Virus record (IMG/VR): IMGVR_UViG_3300046028_007623
Span: 1-28,620 of that record
Strand: one strand, 5' to 3'
DNA: 28,620 nucleotides
From: a virus
Made by a program: the position numbers and the translations under genes. Positions 1-7,163 of this stretch are shown piece after piece. The notes beneath the pieces were generated by a model. The model ran no database searches. It saw only the letters and a list, made by a program, of their open reading frames with translations, and was not told where the DNA came from. Within the stretch, counting starts at the first letter, position 1. Each line of letters begins with the position of its first letter.

Positions 1-3
1 TAG

Positions 4-315
4 GATACTATCGAAACATGTTCGGATATAGGTATGAAGTCACAAATAGCTATGGCTGGTTTATCTATGTTACTAAAAGAATTAAATATTGATTATAAGA
101 TTAAAACAAGGTCTGATAAACAAAACTTTATTTCATTTTCGTTAAAGAATCGTAATCGTGGTAATTCCTCATTCACCGATAAAACTAAAAAGAAATCGTC
201 TGAAGTTTGGAAAAATGAAATAATACTCAATAATGACAAGAATGATTATGTGTATGATATTTCAACAGAAGATGGCACTTTTGTTTGTGGTATTAATGGT
301 ATCATTGCACATAAT
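4..315 (+). other. C-terminal part of a DNA polymerase intein (class 1 type, polymerase motif C site)
   Basis: Self-splicing protein element, excised after translation. The visible part holds the end of a LAGLIDADG-type endonuclease domain (IETCSDIGMKSQ followed by a helix, AGLSMLLKELNIDY). It then holds intein block F (VYDISTEDGTF) and block G (GIIAHN), with Thr as the first extein residue. Block F has Asp at position 4, as in class 1 inteins. The insertion point, directly before TDGF of the polymerase catalytic motif, is the site used by several archaeal DNA polymerase inteins. The first residue and the first half of the endonuclease are outside the window. Confidence 0.85.
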
Positions 316-2166
316 ACTGATGGCTTTAACTTTGCATTTCCATCAAATATTGATGATATTAAGTATGTTGCTAGAGGAACTCATTGGAAAACTATCAATG
401 ATGCTGGTAAAGAATTGATTGGACTGGATGCCGTACTAGCTGAATTCAATGAAAACTATATGGAAGGTCGTATGGGTCTTGATATTGACGATATTTGTCG
501 TTCAACTATTAATTTTGCTCGTAAGAATTACGCAAATGATATAAATGGTAAAATTAAATTGGTCGGTAACTCTATTAAGTCTAAGAAGATGCCTGTTTTT
601 ATTGAGGATTTTCTAGCCAAGGCTATACGTATGTTATTGGATGGTGATGGACAGTCATTTATTAATTATTATTATGAATATGTTGATAAGATATATAATT
701 ATCAAATACCATTGGTTAAGATGGCTAATAAATCTAGGGTTAAGACCACATTATCCGATTATCGTAAAAAAGCTTCAATGAAGAATAAAGCTGGTAATCC
801 TATGCCTAAACAGGCGCATATGGAATTGGCGCTTCTTGATGGTCTAAATATAACACTAGGCGATACGTTATATTATATTAATACTGGTAATTCAAAGGCA
901 CAAGGTGATTTAAAGACCGTTGATAGAAATAAGATGACCAAAAAAGCAAAAGCTGCGTTTTTTGCGGCTAATGGTTTTTATCCACCAGTTGATAAGGTTA
1001 CTGAATTAAACTGTAAATTAATTGACCCAGCTGTTGTTGAGCATGACTTTGAAATCATTAAAGAACTTGAACTACTTAAAAAAGCCCTGCTTGGTCTTAC
1101 TGAAGATTCTGATAATGATGGAAGGGTAAGTATTGAAACTAGGATTGCAGAAATTGAGACAGAATTACATACTGACGAATATAATGTCCCTAAATACTTA
1201 GAGAGCTTTAATAATAAGGTTAAGCCGTTGTTGGTATGCTTTAACCCAGAGGTAAGAAAAAATATATTGTTATCTATAATAAAAACTAAAGATAAACAAA
1301 CAAAGATTGTTACTGAAAAATTAAAAGAACGTACTGTTTACACAAAGCATGAATGTGAATTGGTTTCAGGTGTACCGTTTAATGTTGGTGACCAAGATTC
1401 ATACGCTGACCTTATGCGTATGGAAGATAAAGAGATTAAGTTCTGGGACAAGGTGGATAAGCTACCTAACTATATGTCCCAAGATGAATGGGACGCTATA
1501 AGGGCTGATTACCTTAATAGAATGGCTATATTTAGAGCTGAAAGTATCCAACAAGAAAAATATAGGTTAGATTATTTATTTAGACGCTTGGAAGTCAAAG
1601 AACTTAGTGATGTTACAAACAAGGGTTTGTTGACTGTTGATATCTTTATGATTGCTGATATATCTAATGATGACTTGGGTAATTTAGTTTCTAGAAAATG
1701 GGGTGAGGTTTTAGCACATGTAAATGATATCTTTAAATATGAAGAAGATGCTATAAGACGTAACCATTACTACAATTTAACCAATAATGAAAGTATTGAT
1801 AGGTATGATGCTTGGCTTGATTATACTAATCAACAATTGGTTATGTCTGGTGAAACCATAGAGATAGATTCCGATGAAATAACATTGGTCGATGCAGCTG
1901 TTGTTACTAAATTGCTAAATGAAAAAGCTAATCAAGTTATCAACACAAATAAAATAAAAGAGGTTGTTGAGGAAGAAGATGATGATGCTGAAGATGATGC
2001 TGTAAATGATGCTGAAGATGATGCTGAAAATGATGCTGTACCTAGAGATGAAGAAATGATTATCTTAGAAGATGAGTTTGACGATACATATGCCGAAAGA
2101 CCTGATGACTACGTACCTATTATTGAACCAAAAATAGAAGTTGTTGACGATGGGTGGCCATTTTAA
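4..2166 (+). CDS. Family B DNA polymerase, C-terminal part with the end of an intein (5' partial)
   Basis: Replicative phage DNA polymerase. The frame is open from base 4; an ATG at 34 exists, but protein-like intein sequence precedes it, so this is the tail of a gene that began upstream. Bases up to 315 encode intein (ending AHN). The host protein resumes at 316 with TDGFNFAFP, the second half of the YGDTD(S/G) polymerase motif C, where an Asp normally precedes the T. Downstream are palm and thumb sequence, including TLYYIN and a YLESFNNKVKPLLVCF stretch typical of the polymerase B C-terminus. Residues near the end form an acidic repeat (1981-2040), and the protein ends DDGWPF. In T4 the polymerase C-terminal tail binds the sliding clamp, so a similar role here is a guess. 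A TAG lies in frame at 1-3. The family call is firm; the N-terminus is unseen. Confidence 0.88.
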   Translation, partial: DTIETCSDIGMKSQIAMAGLSMLLKELNIDYKIKTRSDKQNFISFSLKNRNRGNSSFTDKTKKKSSEVWKNEIILNNDKNDYVYDISTEDGTFVCGINGIIAHNTDGFNFAFPSNIDDIKYVARGTHWKTINDAGKELIGLDAVLAEFNENYMEGRMGLDIDDICRSTINFARKNYANDINGKIKLVGNSIKSKKMPVFIEDFLAKAIRMLLDGDGQSFINYYYEYVDKIYNYQIPLVKMANKSRVKTTLSDYRKKASMKNKAGNPMPKQAHMELALLDGLNITLGDTLYYINTGNSKAQGDLKTVDRNKMTKKAKAAFFAANGFYPPVDKVTELNCKLIDPAVVEHDFEIIKELELLKKALLGLTEDSDNDGRVSIETRIAEIETELHTDEYNVPKYLESFNNKVKPLLVCFNPEVRKNILLSIIKTKDKQTKIVTEKLKERTVYTKHECELVSGVPFNVGDQDSYADLMRMEDKEIKFWDKVDKLPNYMSQDEWDAIRADYLNRMAIFRAESIQQEKYRLDYLFRRLEVKELSDVTNKGLLTVDIFMIADISNDDLGNLVSRKWGEVLAHVNDIFKYEEDAIRRNHYYNLTNNESIDRYDAWLDYTNQQLVMSGETIEIDSDEITLVDAAVVTKLLNEKANQVINTNKIKEVVEEEDDDAEDDAVNDAEDDAENDAVPRDEEMIILEDEFDDTYAERPDDYVPIIEPKIEVVDDGWPF
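1981..2040 (+). repeat. Five tandem 12-base repeats encoding an acidic tract
   Basis: Five exact-length units follow the pattern (G/A)AT GAT GCT G(A/T)A and encode DDAE, DDAV, NDAE, DDAE and NDAV. They form an acidic, probably disordered linker between the polymerase body and its last 40 residues. Units differ only at the first codon and at the Glu/Val codon, so copy number could change by slippage without breaking the frame. Confidence 0.9.
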
Positions 2167-2169
2167 ATT

Positions 2170-2195
2170 AAAAGAGGGGAAATTTCCCCTCTTTT
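2170..2195. terminator. Bidirectional terminator between convergent genes
   Basis: A perfect 26-base inverted repeat: AAAAGAGGGGAAA is followed directly by its complement, giving a GC core with A tracts on one side and T tracts on the other. It lies 3 bases after the polymerase stop and 5 bases before the stop of the minus-strand neck-like gene, so it can serve both. Confidence 0.85.
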
Positions 2196-2200
2196 ATATT

Positions 2201-3340
2201 TTAGAATACCCAGAATCCCATTGGTTGGAATTTTAAAGTTCTATTTAGATATTCCGCTTCGTTAGCTGCTCGTTCTAATTGTGCTGTTGTGGATAATCTT
2301 AATAACCTAGCGTCTAAGCGTTCTAGGACGGCTCTACGCTCTTCATTACCCTCACTTAGTAGTGTATCATAGTCCATGGTCCTTTCGGCCTCTGGTGGTC
2401 CTACAATCCCTCCGAATTTACCACGTACTCTACCTAGAGTTCTTTTACCTTCAGCGATAAATAATTGTCTAATCAGAGTCTTGGTTGGTTCATTAAAATC
2501 AGAATAGTCTAACTTTGACAATGGAACTTGGTTAGGCATCTTAATAATATCTGGATTATCCCTTAGACATTCATCAAGATTTTCAGGTATGGTGTCATAA
2601 TAGAAATACCAAACATGGCAACCTGTCATATTAACATTACTACCTAGACCACCTATGCCTTGACCAAAAGAAAACTTAGAGCCTGGTACTGACAGCAAAT
2701 GTAATAATTTAGTACCGTTTGGTCCAGCAGTTATCTTATACACCAACTCACTTCTAACAATTCTATTTTTTAAGTTCATATCAGAAGCGGTTAGTAATAT
2801 ATCAAATGCTGGTGCTATATAGTAACCCCTAGCCCCAAGACCAGAACCACCATTTACACCAGCACCTGTTTGTGCGAAGCCACCACCGAAGCCATAATCA
2901 ATACCACCAAAATTAGCTAATAGGGCTTGACTTGTTGGTGGTGGTGTTATCCATAATACTTCATTTACTTCACGACCAGCTGGAATTTGGTAAACTTGTC
3001 GACCAGCTTCTAGTTCAACGTAGTCTTTCTTTAGTTCCCATGGGCCATTTGTTTGTAGACCAACTTGCTTAGAATAAGCATATGTTGATTGCTGCACATA
3101 ATCTAGAGTTCTAACACTAAGAGCAAATGACATATCGGTTGTTGATATGCTTTGTCCCAATAATGATTGCCATTGATGTTCAATTAACCATTCTTGTACA
3201 TATTGAGCGTAATCTTCTATTGATATCTCAAGTAGTGTACAAAGTTGTTCATCAGTTAATTCAACGGCACGTGTTGGTGCACCGAGTGAGTGCCTAAATT
3301 GCGTAAATAGTTTTTCTCTATCATCTGTACTTACTGGCAT
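2201..3340 (-). CDS. Virion structural protein, possibly neck protein (T4 gp13-like)
   Basis: A 379-residue soluble protein with no signal peptide or membrane segment. The N-terminal 60 residues contain SLGAPTRAVELTDEQL followed by an amphipathic helix ending WLIEHQW. This pattern (LGxP, then x-V-x-L-T-D-E-Q-L) resembles the start of T4 gp13-type neck proteins, which close the head for tail joining. The middle is rich in Gly and Ala (around residues 142-170) and the rest looks beta-rich. It is the only apparent structural gene on the minus strand and has its own TATTTAT promoter motif 15 bases ahead of the ATG, separating it from the glutaredoxin-helicase unit. The structural call rests on promoter class and composition; the gp13 match is from memory of the family pattern and is tentative. 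Confidence 0.5.
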   Translation of the reverse strand: MPVSTDDREKLFTQFRHSLGAPTRAVELTDEQLCTLLEISIEDYAQYVQEWLIEHQWQSLLGQSISTTDMSFALSVRTLDYVQQSTYAYSKQVGLQTNGPWELKKDYVELEAGRQVYQIPAGREVNEVLWITPPPTSQALLANFGGIDYGFGGGFAQTGAGVNGGSGLGARGYYIAPAFDILLTASDMNLKNRIVRSELVYKITAGPNGTKLLHLLSVPGSKFSFGQGIGGLGSNVNMTGCHVWYFYYDTIPENLDECLRDNPDIIKMPNQVPLSKLDYSDFNEPTKTLIRQLFIAEGKRTLGRVRGKFGGIVGPPEAERTMDYDTLLSEGNEERRAVLERLDARLLRLSTTAQLERAANEAEYLNRTLKFQPMGFWVF

Positions 3341-3348
3341 AATTCCTA

Positions 3349-3362
3349 TTTATTTATAAATA
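3349..3362 (-). promoter_or_regulatory. TATTTAT late-promoter motif of the neck-like gene
   Basis: On the minus strand this reads TATTTATAAATAAA, ending 8 bases before the ATG; the TATTTAT core ends 15 bases before it. It matches the motif seen before eight other genes in this window. Confidence 0.6.
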
Positions 3363-3376
3363 TCAATAAAATAGTA

Positions 3377-3631
3377 TTAACCTAATAATTTTTTAATAAT
3401 ATTACCAGCATCTTTAATTGTATTAAAGGATACATTTGGTACCAATAATTGATTACCGACCCTTATAATCGGAACTTGGTCCGACTTAGTTAAGTCATGA
3501 ATCTTATTATACGTAGCCTCATTCTCTGGCAATTCAACATTAACATCAATGTATTCAATACCATTTGACGTTAAAATATCTTTTAATTCTATGCAATACG
3601 GGCATTCAGATATCGTGTATATTGTAACCAT
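3377..3631 (-). CDS. Glutaredoxin
   Basis: An 84-residue thiol-disulfide oxidoreductase. The active site CPYC lies at residues 10-13 after the first beta strand (MVTIYTIS), and the cis-proline loop QVPI is at residues 52-55, followed by the strand IIRVGNQLL. Length and order fit the classic glutaredoxin fold. In T-even phages such proteins (NrdC) reduce ribonucleotide reductase; no reductase gene is visible here, so the partner is unknown. It starts 11 bases after the helicase stop, without its own promoter motif, so it is probably cotranscribed with the helicase as an early gene. Confidence 0.9.
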   Translation of the reverse strand: MVTIYTISECPYCIELKDILTSNGIEYIDVNVELPENEATYNKIHDLTKSDQVPIIRVGNQLLVPNVSFNTIKDAGNIIKKLLG

Positions 3632-3642
3632 TTAATTAGTTT

Positions 3643-6519
3643 TTATTGTTCTGTATTAAGTATGTTATCCATTATTAATTCGGTTTCATTTTTATCTTTT
3701 CTTTCACCTAAGATTGTACTAATAACTAGTTGTTTATTTTTTAGTGTTTCCCACATTCTAGTTGAAATCGTTCCTTCAAATAATTGATAATAAACGTTAA
3801 CATTATTCTTTTGCCCAATTCTAAAACTTCTATCTTCAGCTTGTTCATTATTTCCAGTAACCCAAGAAAATGAATTAAATATTACAACAGTTGCTTCGGT
3901 TAGAGTTATAGCCACACCAGCTGAATCTATGTTACCAATAAATACCTTTACCTTTGGATTATTTTGAAATTCATCCACTGATTTTTGTTTCTGAGTGGTA
4001 GACATTGGGCCATTGTGTTTAACTGATAGCTTGCCAAAGTGTTGTGATAGTATTTCTAATTCTTCAGTAAAGCTTGTAAATATAATCACCTTACGCCCCA
4101 TTTCTATTGCATTTTCAACCATTTCAATAGTATAAGGTATTGCGGCTGCCGCAATAAATTGTCGCAACAGAATTAATTCTACTAAGTCCTTTTGTATGTT
4201 GCCATTCTTTTTACCATCAAGTATACGCTTTACTAGATATTCTTCCCATAACGCATCATATTCTTTTCTAGCCTTGGAGTCTAGACGATAATATGATGGT
4301 GTCACTACCTTATCTGGCATATCTAATACTTCGGTTTTATACCGCCTAAGAATTATGTTTTTAGTCTTGGTGGCCAACTCATCCAAGTTAGAGGCACCAT
4401 CGGTTATCCAAATTTGTTTTTTCTGACCATTCTTGAGTGTTCTATACATCTTTTTAGCGTCACAATACCTAACGGCATAATGTTTCCAATTCTCAGCTAA
4501 TTTAGACTTGATGAGCTTAAGCAAGTTAAAAAAGTCCATTGGTCTATTAGCTACTGGTGTACCAGTAAGTAACCAAACATTTGGGATGCCATGTTTTTCA
4601 ACCAATTCAACCATTATTTTACCTCTGATACTATCATTATTTTTTAGGTAATGCGCCTCATCAACAATAACCAAATCAAAACCAGCATTTGCTAATTCTC
4701 TATTTAATTTCTTTGGTTCTTCACCGTCCTTTGGTTTCTTACCATCGTCTAGTGTATGAAAATTCTTAAGAATATCATAGTTTATGATAGTAAACTTAGC
4801 TTCGGACCATTTTTTACCATCTATTATAGTTGTATCATTACAAAAAACATTTATTTCTCGTTCCCAATTTATCTTAGCTGACGATGGTGATACCACCAAT
4901 ATTTTTTTAGCACCGCTTTCTAATGCCGCAATTATTGACTGTGTTGTGTTATGTGTAACAACATAATCTTTTATAACATATAAATGGTCTTCAGATTCAA
5001 CCATTATACATTGACCAATTGCTCTTCTTGAAAATTCAATAGATTTTATACCTCTTGATGGGTTGTATTTTTTTATTTTTGGTAAACGGTCAATTTTTCT
5101 TTTTAGTTTGAATGGGACTATTTCAGTTGGTAAATTTATAGTTAAAATAAAACATTTTTTACATATTTTAATTGTATTATCTGGTAATTTATATTTACCA
5201 ACCTTACTAGATAATCTGGCAACCCCACCTAATGATTGTACTAATGCTTTAACACCATTAGTTAAATCTTTTGATACGCTATAATATTGTATTGTACCAT
5301 TTTTACTGCAATAACCATCAGTATCTAATAACCCTTGTAATAAATTAAGTCTGTCTTCAATATTACTAAATAAGTAGTTATTTGGTATAAATTTAGTTTC
5401 TGATTTTAAACCCATTAACCCATATTCTTTAAAATATCTAATAATTAAATTAATATTATTATTACCGCATAAATGAAATTGGTTTTCCGCAAAAAGTTTT
5501 AATTTATGTTCTTTTGGTAATCTTTTATTTATTTCATAAATTATACTTGAATCATTTGATGTAAATCTTATATTATGTCCAGAAAAACCACCATCACCCA
5601 ACAAACAACCCATAACATATGGGTCAATATTTAAATTTAATTTTTTAAAATGAACTGGTTTTACTATTGGTAGGTACCATTTAATATTACCTTTGGTACC
5701 GTAAGTTAAATCATTTATAATTTCTTTTAGTTCTTTTATAACAAAACCATTATTTCTTTTTTTGTGGTTTGTTGTTTGTACAGCCCATAAGTGTTCATCA
5801 CAAGATTCTATAACACTACCATCTGTTAATGTTATATTATAAAAATTTTTTTCTGGTTGTGGATAAACACCTAAAATCTTTGTTGGTCTACCGTTAGACC
5901 CAATAACGTAATCACCTATCTTTAAATCACCATTGTTAACCCAACCATGTGGTGTTAATACTGGTGTATCATTCGCCAAAACTTTTCCTAAACCCATATC
6001 GTCAGCTAATATACAGTTTTTTCTTGATAATAAAAACTTAACACCATCTTCTTGGTGTTGATATAGCTTTTTACCAAACTTAGCTAAAACCTCATTATAT
6101 TTAGTAAAATCTACTTCTACTTGGATGTCCTCAAAGTATGGGTCGTCAATCAATTGTGTCTTTGGAATCCAATACATCTTAGATTCCTTTTGATTTTTAG
6201 TTAATTTACCATATATGTGAAAAGATTTATCATTTTCACCTAATATAAACTCAATTAAAATCTTCTCTGGTATAAACGATATGTTATATTGGCGCTGAAG
6301 TTCTTCGCCTAGATATTTTGTTATACCAACAACTCGATTAATGTATTCTGGCTCTCTAGTATTATTCTTTATTATATAGGCTGATTGATTCTCTGTTAAA
6401 GATATTTTTTTATTTTTAATATATTCGTTTTTAAGCTTTAAGATATATGGATTAATACCTTCGTATTTTTCCAATAAATCAATTGCTGAACGGCCTTTTA
6501 AGTCATTTAAATTAATCAA
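3643..6519 (-). CDS. SNF2-type (superfamily 2) DNA helicase/translocase with an intein in its Walker A motif
   Basis: 958 residues as translated, about 613 after splicing. The N-terminal 150 residues are an accessory domain. Motif I is DDMGLGK at 173-179, interrupted by the intein (180-524) and completed by TTQS. Motif II is DEAH (620-623), motif III LLTGTP (650-655) and motif VI QAEDRSFRIGQ (893-903). RIGQ after an ExxR-type stretch is typical of SWI2/SNF2 proteins. This implies ATP-driven movement on duplex DNA, with likely roles in repair, recombination or fork remodelling. No ATG is available: the frame opens after a TAA upstream and TTG at 6519 is the best start, only about 15 bases below a strong host-like promoter. 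Glutaredoxin follows in the same unit. Splicing should be essential, because the intein separates the Walker A Lys and Thr. Confidence 0.93.
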   Translation of the reverse strand: MINLNDLKGRSAIDLLEKYEGINPYILKLKNEYIKNKKISLTENQSAYIIKNNTREPEYINRVVGITKYLGEELQRQYNISFIPEKILIEFILGENDKSFHIYGKLTKNQKESKMYWIPKTQLIDDPYFEDIQVEVDFTKYNEVLAKFGKKLYQHQEDGVKFLLSRKNCILADDMGLGKVLANDTPVLTPHGWVNNGDLKIGDYVIGSNGRPTKILGVYPQPEKNFYNITLTDGSVIESCDEHLWAVQTTNHKKRNNGFVIKELKEIINDLTYGTKGNIKWYLPIVKPVHFKKLNLNIDPYVMGCLLGDGGFSGHNIRFTSNDSSIIYEINKRLPKEHKLKLFAENQFHLCGNNNINLIIRYFKEYGLMGLKSETKFIPNNYLFSNIEDRLNLLQGLLDTDGYCSKNGTIQYYSVSKDLTNGVKALVQSLGGVARLSSKVGKYKLPDNTIKICKKCFILTINLPTEIVPFKLKRKIDRLPKIKKYNPSRGIKSIEFSRRAIGQCIMVESEDHLYVIKDYVVTHNTTQSIIAALESGAKKILVVSPSSAKINWEREINVFCNDTTIIDGKKWSEAKFTIINYDILKNFHTLDDGKKPKDGEEPKKLNRELANAGFDLVIVDEAHYLKNNDSIRGKIMVELVEKHGIPNVWLLTGTPVANRPMDFFNLLKLIKSKLAENWKHYAVRYCDAKKMYRTLKNGQKKQIWITDGASNLDELATKTKNIILRRYKTEVLDMPDKVVTPSYYRLDSKARKEYDALWEEYLVKRILDGKKNGNIQKDLVELILLRQFIAAAAIPYTIEMVENAIEMGRKVIIFTSFTEELEILSQHFGKLSVKHNGPMSTTQKQKSVDEFQNNPKVKVFIGNIDSAGVAITLTEATVVIFNSFSWVTGNNEQAEDRSFRIGQKNNVNVYYQLFEGTISTRMWETLKNKQLVISTILGERKDKNETELIMDNILNTEQ
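4948..5982 (-). other. Class 3-type intein with LAGLIDADG endonuclease (345 residues)
   Basis: The intein runs from Val180 to Asn524 of the helicase. Block A is VLANDTPVLTPHGW, so position 1 is Val, not the Cys, Ser or Ala of class 1 and 2 inteins. Block B reads ESCDEHLWAV, with His at intein residue 64 and Trp at 66. Block F reads GQCIMVESEDHLY, with Cys at 325 where class 1 inteins have Asp. Block G is VVTHN, followed by Thr. Trp, Cys and Thr at these three places are the signature of class 3 inteins, in which the block F Cys attacks the N-terminal junction directly. Two LAGLIDADG motifs, MGCLLGDGG (124-132) and LLQGLLDTDG (214-223), keep their catalytic Asp residues, so homing activity may be intact. 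Confidence 0.9.
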
Positions 6520-6539
6520 AGTTAATAATTTAATTGTAA

Positions 6540-6569
6540 CAAATATAGTTTATTTTTTAAAAAAATCAA
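6540..6569 (-). promoter_or_regulatory. Host-like (Bacteroidota) promoter of the helicase
   Basis: The minus strand shows TTG, 19 bases, then TATATTTG, matching the Bacteroidota -33/-7 pattern TTG and TAnnTTTG. The transcript would begin near 6533, about 14 bases before the TTG start codon. Confidence 0.7.
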
Positions 6570-6599
6570 GCCTTACCACTAGATTACCTAAAAGATAAA

Positions 6600-6613
6600 T
6601 ATTTATATATAAA
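6600..6613 (+). promoter_or_regulatory. TATTTAT late-promoter motif before the 173-residue structural gene
   Basis: TATTTATATATAAA, with the core ending 10 bases before the ATG at 6617. It diverges from the helicase promoter within the same 97-base gap. Confidence 0.6.
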
Positions 6614-6616
6614 ACC

Positions 6617-7138
6617 ATGGACAATAAGCGTTATATTCCAATAACTAGGGTTAATAAATTTTTTTCTAGTGCCGATTTTGACTTAGAAGTTAATATGGGT
6701 AGAGAGGCTATTGAAGGTGATGGTAACTTTACTGTAATATTATATCGTGTTAATAGACAGCAAACAGAATATGATGATATTTATGGTGAGGCAACCAAAG
6801 ACGGTATTAGATTTTTACCACCAGTAGAATTAAAGGTAATACCAATACTTGCTGAACCAGAAAATAAAGTATATAATAAAAATGGTACTGCAAGACACTT
6901 GCAAGATGGTAATTTAGTGTTTGGTATATATGTAGCACAGCTATCTGAGATGGATGTTCAACTTAGCTTTGGTGATTATGTAGGATATGCGGTTACTGAA
7001 AATAGTATTAGATACTATAGCGTAGCTAATGATGGATTAAAAAACTTTGATAATAAACATACTATTATGGGGTATAAAGGCGCATTTAGGACAATTACTT
7101 GTGCACCAATTGATGAGACTGAGTTTCGTGGTATGTAA
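6617..7138 (+). CDS. Virion structural protein, possibly neck-related
   Basis: A 173-residue soluble protein beginning MDNKRYIPITRVNKFF. It has no signal peptide, membrane segment or recognisable catalytic motif. The stretch DIYGEATKDGIRFLPPVEL is reminiscent of the GE(D/A)-containing region of T4 gp14-like neck proteins, but this is weak. It is the first of a plus-strand run of virion genes and carries a TATTTAT promoter motif. The next gene begins 25 bases after the stop and has its own copy of the motif. I infer a virion role from context; the exact function is not recognised. Confidence 0.5.
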   Translation: MDNKRYIPITRVNKFFSSADFDLEVNMGREAIEGDGNFTVILYRVNRQQTEYDDIYGEATKDGIRFLPPVELKVIPILAEPENKVYNKNGTARHLQDGNLVFGIYVAQLSEMDVQLSFGDYVGYAVTENSIRYYSVANDGLKNFDNKHTIMGYKGAFRTITCAPIDETEFRGM

Positions 7139-7154
7139 TATTTATTAAAATAAA
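7139..7154 (+). promoter_or_regulatory. TATTTAT late-promoter motif before the 352-residue structural gene
   Basis: TATTTATTAAAATAAA begins immediately after the preceding stop codon; its core ends 18 bases before the ATG at 7164. Confidence 0.55.
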
Positions 7155-7163
7155 GGATTAGAC

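Noticed and set aside
3349-3362. A T4-type TATAAATA late promoter
   Set aside because: The exact T4 octamer appears on the coding strand here but not consistently in the other copies; only the TATTTAT core is invariant across all nine.
7149-7163. Shine-Dalgarno site before the 352-residue gene (AAAGGA)
   Set aside because: It is the only near match among the genes, lies further from the ATG than optimal and overlaps the TATTTAT tail; other starts show none.
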